DNA from: Branchiostoma lanceolatum
Taxonomy: Eukaryota; Chordata; Leptocardii; Amphioxiformes; Branchiostomatidae
Assembly (NCBI RefSeq): GCF_035083965.1
Contig: NC_089722.1
Coordinates: 28,356,642-28,420,641, forward strand
DNA: 64,000 nucleotides
Direction: 5' to 3'
Made by a program: the position numbers and the translations under genes. The notes below the pieces were generated by a model, which was not told the origin of the DNA, did no database searches, and was given only the letters and a program-made list of their open reading frames with translations. This document shows, piece by piece, positions 44,001-53,589 of this stretch (position 1 is its first letter; every line of letters begins with the position of its first letter).

Positions 44001-47000
44001 CCTGGAGAAGTACACCAACCCCCACCTGACCCTTAACAAGGCCCGTGCAAGGATAGGCAGTGACACAACTACCGGCTCCTTCATCAAGAAGCTGCCCCCG
44101 AGAAGGTCAGTAATAGACTAAAAAGGTATTTTTTGTACCAAATGACGCTCCACGACAAATCTCTTCAGCAAATAAGTCGAATACCTCCGTATTGATTACA
44201 AGCATTTTCATTATCTGTATTTTGATGACGTATACAGTACGTTTCTAACATTGGAATTGTCTTGCTGTTTTCTGTGATTTTCTTTTCGTTTCTTTTGAAA
44301 ATTATGAATGTTTTTAAATGAATGGGCTGTGTGAATTAGCTATAATTCAGACTGTTGACTTTCTGCCAAATGCTAATAAAGTTCTTTAAATTTGATTTGT
44401 AATGGGGTTTTTAACAATAATGTGCCCTGGAGTGATACCGTTGGTTATCAAAGTTCTTTTTGTAAAGGGGAATGGTAGTTGTTGCCCTTATGAGTTTGTT
44501 AGTATGCGATGTTAGCGGTACGCTCAACCCAAGGAAGACACCGGAGTCGTGCTACGTTTGAAGACGTCTGTATTCGTTCCGTTCTCTGTCCAAGACTCTA
44601 TTCGAGTCTCAACTACATGAGTACATGAGTTGTATTTCCCTATTCATATATTTCCTTACCGCCTACACATTTATTTCTAAGAAAAAATACATTGTTCTCA
44701 AACTAGCTACTTCCTGGTCCCATCCAAGATGTTAAAGAATTATCCGCATTTGACCACTTTCCCAAAGATGGTCAGCCTGGCACTACACCCCCATGGTAAA
44801 AGGTCATTGAAAGGGATCATTAATATATAAATGGTTTTATTCGCAAATTCATACAGAGCTAAAACAACATTGCAGCCTAATGATACAAAGTAAAAAGGCT
44901 GAATTACGCAGTTTCAGGGAATACACAACTGTACAAAATATCATCAATATTTACAAACCTAACCAAAACTGAACAACAAGGATATGTAGAAACGGTAGTA
45001 GGGTGATTATGGCCCATCACCACTACATCTACTCTTACTCTTGATTACTTAACTAATTAACTAATAAAATTGAGAAAACAAGACGACCACTCCCCTTTCC
45101 AAGAACAGAACAGAACAGGGACAGTCTGAGTGTACACGGAACTAAAAGTGAAGATGTACAAGGAACTATATTATATCATAGTACAAAGGGTAGCTAGTCT
45201 ACCCTATTACATTTTCATCGCTTTAACTTACCAAAGAAGGAAAAGTGGCATGCTATTGTAAGAATGGTTTTGCTTTAAATGTCTGTATTTCAATGTTTTA
45301 GAATCGTTTGGTTGTCTTTCAACGTGACTGATTTCCCTCATTACAGGTCTACTATCCAGAAGAAGAGCAGTGCCCACGAAAAGGAGCCAAAACAACGCGA
45401 CCTGCAAATCTACAGGCGCAAGACTCTTGAGGCCTCTAAAAGAGCTAACCTGGCAGCCAAAGCAAAGGAGGCTTACAGGAGGGTAAGTGCTGTGACGGAG
45501 GAACCCGATGAGGAAGGGAGGTACCTGGATATGGCCGGCGATACAGTGGCCAGTACTGCCGCGGAGGGATACATCTTACCTGACAACGCCGTGAAGAAGT
45601 TCGATCATCCGTACGTCAATGAAAGTGTGGTGGAGGAAATCGCCGGTCGAAAGGCCAGATCTTCTGATCCACGTTCAACAGGGAAAACCCCCGCCACAGA
45701 ATCGTCCCACGTCTATTTCAACGACGAGAAAGTCCTGACGCATGCGCAGGGAACCGCCAGCTCGGGCAACATTTACGTAAACGAGGAGTCTCTGACAGAA
45801 GCACATGCAGGCAAGGCTGGTGAGAGTAAAGCAGACGAAGTTTGGACACCAGCGTTCGTGTCATCAAAAAAACAGGCGGCGTATATGGATATGGCCGGCG
45901 ATGCAGTGGTCAATAATGCCGCGGAGGGATACATCTTACCTGACCACGCTGTGATGAAGTCCGATCATCCGTACGTCAATGAAAGTGTGGTGGAGGAAAT
46001 CGCCGGTCGAAAGGCCAAATCTTCTGATCCACGTTCAACAGGGAAAGGCATGGTCACAGAATCGTGCCACATCTACATCAACGACGAGGAGGTCCTGGCG
46101 CATGCGCATGAAACCGCCAGCTCGGCGGGCAACATTTACGTAAACGAGGAGTCTCTGACACAAGCTCAGGGGGGCAAGGCTGGTGACAGTTCGGCAGACG
46201 ACATTTGGGCACCAGCGTTCGTCTCATCAAAAAGCAAGGCGGTGGAGACAAGAAACAGTAACTCCTCCAACAGAGCTGTTTGGGAGCCAGCCTTTGTCGA
46301 TGAAGAGAAAAGCAATAAGGATTTTCCTAAGAATCCAGGTTATATCGACAGTAACACTGTGGCGTCCATGACAGGAAAGAGGACACGTAAAAACACACAG
46401 TTTATGAATCTCGGATACGCGCCTGACGCCCCCGTCCGTTCGGATGCCTGGAACCCAAAAGGACCAAACTCTGACAGCAACGCTTCGATGGACTCTGCCT
46501 ACGAAAACATTCATGTGCACCAAACTACTGTCGCAAAAGGAATGGCAACGCGGCCACAACATGGTCCGAGCCCAAGAGCTCCCCGGACGCCAGTCCCAGC
46601 ACCCAGGAGTACAACTCCAATCTTGCTGCAGTTACCGGGGACAGGCAGGGGGACTGAGTCTCACAGCGGTAGTTCAACTCCTAAAAGCGGCCGCTCCACG
46701 CCCCGGAGCGGCCGATCCAGCCCAAGGAATGGTCGTCTGAGCCCCGGTATCCCAGCCAGACCAACGGCAGCAGAGATAACAGCAAAGTGCAGTTCGCAAA
46801 CCAAACTACAGTTCCTACAGCCTCATCAAGACCCAGAGAATTTCGTTTCCAGTGGTAGCAATGGTCGTTTAATTCCAAGGAGCGGTCACGGTACGCCCCC
46901 TAGCGGCCGTTCCACTCCTAATGCTAGGGTCACATCTCCAAGCCGGGGCCCGACCGGGCTGTTTGAGAAAACAAAGAATAAAAGCTCAAAATCAAGAATG

Positions 47001-47024
47001 TACATAACGTATGGTAAGGAATAA
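38020..47024 (+). CDS. p47phox/NCF1-like NADPH oxidase organiser, copy A, 10 exons
   Basis: Exons: 38020-38112, 39520-39600, 39915-39990, 40797-40968, 41501-41583, 42328-42462, 43044-43151, 43572-43689, 43965-44105, 45347-47024. All are GT-AG and in frame, giving 894 residues (human p47phox 390). The order is a PX domain (about 14-140; LLGIEKRYVPNKHY, basic YRRYSAFF, ELFPIE), SH3-A (about 178-238; GWW at 214-216), SH3-B (about 256-306; LLDGWW), then PPRRSTIQ and a basic YRRKT/YRRVS stretch matching the autoinhibitory region. A late segment (about 802-825; PARPTAAEITAKCSSQTK) matches the p67phox-binding C-terminus of p47phox. The family holds p22phox through its tandem SH3 groove and brings p67phox to the membrane oxidase. 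The extra tail (395-790) contains 120-residue repeats. NOXO1 and SH3PXD2 are less good fits. Confidence 0.87.
40243..40302. mobile_element. 60-bp TAGCCTGG MITE with 9-bp TSD
   Basis: TAGCCTGGATGCCAGACC and GGCATCCAGGCCA are inverted ends, flanked by AGGAACTGC on both sides (40234-40242 and 40303-40311). It is related to the longer copy at 60671-60792 and lies in intron 3 of copy A. Confidence 0.8.
40559..40731. mobile_element. 173-bp TAGCCTCCG foldback MITE with 9-bp TSD
   Basis: Long, almost perfect inverted arms (TAGCCTCCGATGCAGACTCA inwards for about 68 bp) are flanked by AGTGTTACG (40550-40558 and 40732-40740). It lies in intron 3 of copy A, about 65 bp before exon 4. Arm identity is near perfect, suggesting recent insertion. 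Confidence 0.85.
42637..42938. repeat. 300-bp (GGGA)n tract
   Basis: About 75 uninterrupted AGGG tetranucleotides, preceded by (CTGG)n, lie in intron 6 of copy A. The long open frames across it in every phase are artefacts of the repeat. G-runs of three at four-base spacing could form G-quadruplexes on the plus strand. Confidence 0.95.
43205..43290. repeat. CA/CG-type dinucleotide microsatellite
   Basis: Interrupted (CA)n with a GCGCGC patch, in intron 7 of copy A. Confidence 0.8.
45522..46244 (+). repeat. In-frame 360-bp tandem duplication in the copy A tail exon
   Basis: Unit 1 (45522-45881) and unit 2 (45882 to about 46244) encode residues 395-514 and 515 to about 635. Each unit carries Y(L/M)DMAGD, EGYILPD, DHPYVNESVVEEIAGRKA, Y(F/I)NDE, GNIYVNEESLT and W(T/A)PAFVSSK. 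A third, eroded echo (VWEPAFVDEE) follows at about 46276. Unit spacing is exactly 120 codons at the start; a three-base insertion lies in unit 2. Confidence 0.9.
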
Positions 47025-47262
47025 TGATTTTTTTAAAGTTTTGTGTGTTTTGTTGTCTTCTATATCATAGTTTTCGTTCCGGCAAGCTGCCCGGCCGGGC
47101 CCCGGCTTGGAAATGTGACCCCAGCATTAGAGTGGTCGATCCAGTCCCAGAAATGGCCGCTTGAGCCCTGGCGCCCAGTCCAAAGGGACAATAGAAGAAA
47201 TTGCTGCAAAATTCGGTAACATTACTAAGGCCTTGCAGCAAAAATAAACAGACGGTCACGCT
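47025..47262 (+). pseudogene. Rearranged duplicate of the copy A C-terminal coding sequence
   Basis: Just 3' of the copy A stop, 47085-47134 is an inverted copy (about 90% by eye) of coding positions 46913-46962. It is joined to 47131-47244, a direct relic of about 46700-46790 that translates as SGRSSPRNGRLSPG then TIEEIAAK and stops. The direct part is out of frame with the main ORF. An AATAAA at 47243 may be the copy A poly-A signal. This segment may simply be 3' UTR. Confidence 0.65.
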
Positions 47263-49310
47263 GTCAACGATGATAACGGGGGGTGGGGGCTGGTGTTATA
47301 AAGCTTGAAAGAACGTTGTTGGGCGACACCATAATTCAAATGGCTCGTCAGAAAACTCACAGCGCAGTCAAAGTAGCAACAACTCGGGGTCCTTTAGCAC
47401 TTCAGTGTTAGAGGACCGATTTCCAACTTTGAACTGACCGATTCGACATACATGTACATGTATTCAGAAACAATCAGGTGCAAGTAGCGTCTGTGCAAAA
47501 CAATGACGAAGTTATAGGATGCAGGAGGAAGCCAACTCACATGGGGACGGAAAAAGTTTGGCTTTCATTTTTGTATCATTAACAAACGAAGATCTATAGA
47601 TTTCAACAGATTTCAATAGATTTTTCTCAGATTATAGTTTAGTTTGTGTCTTTACGTTTTCGCTGTTCTGAGACAGTAATACTTATGTTTTTTCGTTGCT
47701 GTATTAAGTCTACAACATATCACGTTAGGTGCTGTTTCACATATTGAAACTGTCTTGTCTAGAAAGTGCAAGAATAAATCGATATCAATCACTGAAAATG
47801 ATAAGATATCACAAATGTATTAACAAGACTCGATTTCAATTTTCTTATAGTCAAATTCAACCATACATTTTGTGGAATGAGTCCTGCCTATCTATCTCCT
47901 TGTGCTATTTAAGCTAATATGTGATTATGTCACAGATAAGTCTTACGGGTACGTTTAGGCGTTGCCTAAACTGAGAGATAAATACTAGGTAAGTCTTATT
48001 ATGGTTGCCTAAAACATCAAATACAAAAACTAACCATCACCACTTACCTAGCAAATACCGCCGCTGGTAAACACAACTTGCCCTGTTTGTTGCGGTTGTA
48101 GAACGAAAAGTAACATCATCTCTTGGTGGTTTCGCTGGCGAAGATTTCAAGGGCCTTGTCCTGGGCCTTTTCAGAACGAAAAGTAACATGACACATACCA
48201 GTAAAACCGCAAACGAACCACGCCTGTGCGAACTGACTAGGCGATCAGCTGTCATATAAACTTTATTGCACAACAATTGTACAAGGTGCAACGTATGGCA
48301 TCTTCTGCTACGTAACAACAACCATTCTACAAGACTAATCTAGACCATATAAACACCTAAAATAACCCATCACACTTATCGAGAAGAGAAGGGGTGGCCG
48401 GGTGTGCTCGGCTGAATACGCGAGCCGTAGCGAAGAAGCATTGGTGTCATTCTGTTAGAGTGGACAATATGTGCCATTTCTTTGCTTAGATTATAGTATG
48501 CAAAAGTTCTCCCTCACCAAAGTAAGGGGGAAGACTACAATCTCTAGAATCCATTATGTATTGTTGAATATATGGTGGTTTCCACACAGGACGCCAACAA
48601 AGACAAAGTGTACGAAAACAAAGTATTTGTGCTATATATACTTCACGTTTGCTATGTTAGTTTAGTGGGGTCTTTTTATAAATGTGAATTTGTATTTGCA
48701 AACCTGTAAAAATGCCCGTGGAATTGTATGGCAAGTAATGATGAGCGACATGTGTCCCACGAATGCCATGTCTCGCTTTGTGTCTTGAAAGAGCATTTCT
48801 CCTACCCCCTCACTCACACATCAAGGTCGCAGAACACACACAGTATTTCTATGACGCGGGTACGGGTACAAAATGTAGTGCAGCCCAAACTCTTGAAGAC
48901 TGGGTAGAAAGTCGCATGTGAGAGGCATCCATGTGTAAACTGTGCTGTGTGGTGTAGAAATATGTCGGCTTTTAGACTGTAGGATTTGGATGATAGACCT
49001 TTTCCGCTTTGTGTATAAATGCGCCTTCTTATGCAACCTGTTGAACCGACTCTCGGGGTGAGTCGGCTGCAGTTCAGTGACCTCTCGCAGAGCGCTGTTT
49101 CATAGTGGGCGTGAGGAGCCAATACACCGACAATTTTTTTATAGTTTTTGAGTTATTTGTAGGTTGTACCCTAAACTCAAACAAACATGTATTCGTTTTT
49201 CGTATTTCTCAAGTGCACCGCACTTCAATTTTAACCGCGTTGAAGCCAGTCACCTTGTAGCCCTTAACTTTAGAAATCCCTATAGGCCGAAAACTGTGCT
49301 CTGTTACCTC
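47263..49310. other. Spacer between p47phox-like copies A and B
   Basis: No exon is recognised. The segment 48195-48255 (GCCTGTGCGAACTGACTAGG, CAGCTGTCATATAA) resembles 52240-52277 just before the copy B coding exon, so part of the spacer may be a decayed duplicate of that flank. Otherwise it is AT-rich with nothing clear. Confidence 0.4.
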
Positions 49311-49314
49311 AACA

Positions 49315-50640
49315 ACAATCGCAAACATTACAACAGACTATTACCCAAATATCTTGGTGAGACGACCAGAAGGGGACTATGCTATAGTATAGTGAATGTT
49401 GTTGCATGTAGACTGATAAAGTTCATCTCATGTCTGAAAAGTTCACAGGGGGCGTGGTTGCAAAAGTCAGATTCTTCTGGAACAATTGGTGACAGAACCT
49501 CGCACTAATTATCACGCCAGAAATATAACAAATTATCTGACACTCCTTAGTCTATCACGCCGCAATCATTATAACAAATTATCTGATGTAATTACAAGGA
49601 AATGATAACCAATGGCGCAGATCATTCTGTCGTGACCAACTGCCCTCCCACCCGTTGAGGCATACACTGATTCAGATTTTCATTCACAATTATATTAGTA
49701 CATAACATGGTAACGTAACAGCACACTTACAATTTACACAATAATATATCGTTACAGGGGCCATTCCCACTGGCTTTTTGGGCTAGGGTTTGCTCCCTAG
49801 GTCTTTTTGACAGGGGTGTTTCGTACCCCTGGATTTTCCTTGCTAGGGTGCTTCCTTGTGACGTCTGTACAATGGCGTCTTCTTGGATTTTTGTGCAGGG
49901 GTTTCCCTCTCTGCGGTTTGAATTTGAGACCTACTGATTATCTGTTTTCATTACACACTTAACAAATTGTACACAATTACAAATTTAGAGCATTCACACA
50001 TAAAGCGATATTAGATACTCTCCAAGCAGAGGAGTGGGTCCGGCAGGTTTTTGACGTGTTTTTAGGCGTTTTTGTCGGGCTTTCTACTTTGTCATGTTTT
50101 TTTTGTCTAGCCAACCCACACTAGACAAAAAAAACATGACAAAGTAGAAAGCCCGACAAAAACGCCTAAAAACACGTCAAAAACCTGCCGGACCCACTCC
50201 TCTGCTTGGAGAGTAGATATTAGAGGCATTACAAATGCAAATACAAAATCAACCTCGAGCTCTTTACAGATACAAGTACTAGTACTAGTCATAGATGAAG
50301 ATTCATAGGTCCATACCCCCAACCTTCATTTGAATCAGTGTATGCATCAATGCGTGGGCAGTTGGTCACGACAGACGACATGACAGAGTGATCTACGCCA
50401 TTGGTTATTACTTACATTTAATTTCATCACATAATTTATCATAATGATTGCGGCGTGATAGACTAAGTTTAGAGGGGTTTTGTTCCAGAAGAAACTGACC
50501 TTTGCAACCACGCCCCCTGTAAACTTTTCAGACATTGCATGAACTTTAACAGTCTGCATGCAATAACATTCACTATACTATATCATAGTCCCCTTCTGGT
50601 GGTCTCTCAATATATTTGGGTAATTGTCTGTTGTAATGAA
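49315..50640. mobile_element. 1.3 kb foldback region with a nested MITE
   Basis: The left arm (about 49315-49660) and right arm (about 50345-50640) are inverted copies. CAACAGACTATTACCCAAAT pairs with ATTTGGGTAATTGTCTGTTG, GGGGGCGTGG with CCACGCCCCC, and CTATCACGCCGCAATCATTA with TAATGATTGCGGCGTGATAG. The arms are about 80-90% alike with indels. The central spacer carries the TACTCTCC element at 50016. The outer ends and any target duplication were not resolved. Confidence 0.7.
50016..50215. mobile_element. TACTCTCC foldback MITE, copy 2 (200 bp)
   Basis: Almost perfect 95-bp inverted arms starting TACTCTCCAAGCAGAGG are flanked by the 9-bp repeat GATATTAGA (50007-50015 and 50216-50224). The arms are essentially identical, so the insertion is probably young. 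The core differs completely from the copy at 36037; only the ends are shared. Confidence 0.88.
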
Positions 50641-51056
50641 GAAGATGCCCTGTCCCTATTTCTGTCGTTTATCTATTGTACGTATTTTCATGTCTGCGGC
50701 ATGATGTTCAATTATGTTTGACTTACAATATTGTACAATGACCTTTAAGAAAGGGAGGCGTGCCTTACTGCAGGTGAACGGCCTTCCCTAAGAGCACACC
50801 CTTAAGGCGTGTCGACTTGGCATTAGTAGAAGGTCAAGTAATTTTGATAGCCTCCAAAACAGGCCCTGAGCAGCCTTTTGATATATTTTTTAATCAGTTT
50901 CACGCTGCTTTCTGTTTGCTGGCGTGTTTGGTTTCTACCGTTTTCATAGTATTGGTTGCCTTCAGAAAAAGATAACAATGCTTTGTCAAGAACAAAATGC
51001 TAACATTTGAGCAGCACAAAATCCTGCTAGGGAGACTATTCTGTCGCCGGAATTTG

Positions 51057-51160
51057 TATATATAGTGACGTGCGTCCTGACGTGTAACTGCACACCGCTA
51101 GAGACCCCGTCTACGCCGGCTAGGAAGTTCGGCGGCTCCGTCGAGAACCACAAAAATTAG
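51057..51160 (+). promoter_or_regulatory. TATA promoter and leader exon of p47phox-like copy B
   Basis: A TATATATA box lies at 51057-51064 with TGACGTG-type half CREs just after it. A GC-rich leader then runs to a consensus donor (AATTAG/GTGAGT, 51160/51161). The first acceptor downstream is TCTTACAG at 52299, directly before the copy B start codon. This predicts a noncoding first exon of about 51090-51160 and an intron of 1.14 kb. The transcription start is inferred from TATA spacing. Confidence 0.55.
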
Positions 51161-52299
51161 GTGAGTACGGCTTGAGGATTATTCCAATATTGTTATAAAC
51201 GTTATGGACAATGTTCTAAGTGTACTACAGCCTGTAGAAAATATTGTGCAGACATGTAATTGATTTCTTTGGCGTTTTGAATAAAACTTGTAATCATGGC
51301 CAGTGACGGAACATTTCGGTTGTGAGCTCGTCCAAATGCTGGACACAGACTGCAGCCAAAAAGGTTGCGAGGTGAAAAATATTGTCTTAACCTCTGGTTG
51401 CGACTGAGCTTCTGTTAGAAGTTATGTTGTTTTTATAGGTTAAAATCCCCCCACACCATAAGGTGTATAGGGGGGTGGGGGGTGCCCATCCCCGTTTCAT
51501 AGCCCTGGGCCACACAGTGGTGCAATCATTGCAGCAGGGGGCTAGTCCACTGGCAGTGGAGTGTGTTTAACTTCCATACTGTTTCAGAAGTATGTACCAT
51601 TTTTATTAAGTCTTTGGTATGACTCAATGGGTCTCTTGTCCAGAGGTGTTCCTACCTGGGCACGAACTCGGGTCTTCTGGTTCCAAGTAATTTGAACCAG
51701 ATATTACACACCACAGGGACACCCCCCCCCCCCTTATTTGTATTAGTGTTAGTAATAAAGGCGTTACTAGGCCCTGTTAGTAAGGCAAATGCCAATTTCT
51801 GTAACACGAAGTTCCTAGCTAATTTGAAACTGTTGTTAAACTATTTTTCAAAAACAAAAAAAAACAAGGTTATTCTCAATTCGCGAGGGTATGAGGTCGC
51901 GGAACTCGTCGTTTGGTTGTTGGTTCTTTCAACAGAAATAAGCTACGTTTTAAATCGTTTGCTTTACAAGCTAGCTATGATCACGATTTTTAAGTGTCAA
52001 CAAAGAACAAGTGGTCAGATGTATACGTAAGTATGGGCCTTACCTATAACACACCTTAAATTTGCCCATGCCTAAATCTGATGCACCGCTAATTGGCAGT
52101 AGATGTGATACGTAACAAAAGGAGGGGTGTGTATTTATGTATTGTTATTGGATTCGTTACGGCTTTTCTTGGTAATTGTTGCCGGATTGCAGCACACAAG
52201 GAAACGTTAAACATAACACCACGACCGCATAGGAGGAAACACCTGTGCGGACTAATAAGGCGAGCAGCTATCATATAAGCCACACTTTCACTCTTACAG

Positions 52300-52432
52300 A
52301 AGACTTGACGCTCGTCTGAGAATGGGTAAAGAGAAGCGCCACAACATGCCGGTGGACAAGTCGTCTCGACATACCCTCACACGTGCGACAGTCCTGGGCA
52401 TTGAGAAGCGCTATTTACCAAGCAAGCACTAC
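52300..52432 (+). CDS. p47phox-like copy B, first coding exon
   Basis: After the acceptor at 52299 a 22-nt leader precedes ATG at 52322. The exon encodes 37 residues (MGKEKRHNMP...) ending TVLGIEKRYLPSKHY and stops at a phase-0 donor (TAC/GTGAGT). The last 15 residues match exon 1 of copies A and C and the start of the PX domain of p47phox. No exon 2 follows before copy C's own first exon 6 kb away, and a LINE fills much of the gap. Exon 1B is therefore either an orphan of a broken gene or an alternative first exon splicing into copy C exon 2, which has the matching phase. Confidence 0.75.
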
Positions 52433-52666
52433 GTGAGTACAAGTTTACGTTTTGGGCGCTGAGCGCCACACTTTTCGTGCTCTCCTCAATATTTTCGAGA
52501 AAAGTTTTGCTCAAAAAGATAATAACAGCTTCGAATGAATATTCCTGTTTCCTGAAGAGGGATATTATCTGTCTTAGGCATTTTCTGTTCTGGTAAGATA
52601 CACTGTAGTTAAAGTTATGTCACACTAGCCCGCAACAAATATCAGTTTATAATATTGCCGTAGCCT

Positions 52667-52970
52667 TGAGTCCAGCCTTGTTAGCTTTCGCCCGCTCCCA
52701 ACGCCCGCTAGCCTAGTCTCTACCAGACTAACCGCGCCGGCTATAGGGAGAACATTTGCCGGGAGACTTTGGCCATGGAGGGTTTCATTCGCAGGCATAT
52801 TTGACCCTCTCTCCGTAGCCGACTCCCTTCATATATTTGGCCAATTTCTACTATTTTCCCAGCGACCCGCGGAGGCTGGTAGAGCCTACGCTAGCCGCCG
52901 AAAGTACGTTTGGGCATTGTGTTGGCGGCCAGCGGACGTTGGGAACGGGCCAAGCTAACAAGGCTACTAT
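52667..52970. repeat. Nested MITE pair downstream of copy B exon 1
   Basis: The outer inverted ends contain CCTTGTTAGCTTTCGCCCGC and GGGCCAAGCTAACAAGG, the same family as 62247-62346. Inside lies the CTCTACCAG repeat (52709-52893). The nesting shows the CTCTACCAG family inserted after the outer element. Confidence 0.6.
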
Positions 52971-53589
52971 TCAGTCTACTACTGCCACAGAGCGTCTGTT
53001 AATTCGTAGCTACCCTGTAACGTGACGGGGGAAGGGGGCTAAAATACATACATGTATATAGCATATACTAGGGTGGGTCAAAATAATGCAAGTGGTTTTA
53101 TTACAGACACATTTTTTATCGAATGAGTTGAAATTTGGCACAAGTATAAAGGCACAAATCTTCTTGATACTAGTATGGCTAGGAGTCCTTTCTGTGACGT
53201 CACGATCCGTTGCTAACTTGTCCCACCAAAGAGCACACAGTAGACAATTGATTTAAAGATAATATACTTTTACTAGATGCTATCAGAAAAGACCAGATTT
53301 TTACGTAAATGATGGGGAATTGGGAAAGTTCATTCCACTGGCACTTCAAGCTGACTAATATATCTAAAAGACCAAATGGTGTTAGACTATTGCACAATGT
53401 ACTAGTATGCATATGTAACTTGTTGCATTGCTACTATGATAGATGTATAGCTTTATTTGTATTGTATTGTTGTACTTATGTTGATCGTTCTTCATTACCA
53501 AAGTTTATGTTCACAGCAATGGGTATGTCCAATCTAATTATACTGGGTTTAACGGTTCTGAATGGATTGCTGAGAAGGTGCGCCAAATC

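Noticed and set aside
46227-46740. Alternative frames overlapping the p47phox-like tail
   Set aside because: Out-of-phase frames of the long exon; the main frame has the recognisable motifs and the repeat structure.
38020-47024. Assignment of copy A to the SH3PXD2 (TKS) or NOXO1 families
   Set aside because: Two tandem SH3 domains followed by PPRRS, a basic autoinhibitory-like region and the RPxAxxIxxxCSxxTK segment fit p47phox best; TKS proteins have three or more spaced SH3 domains after the pair, and NOXO1 lacks the autoinhibitory region.
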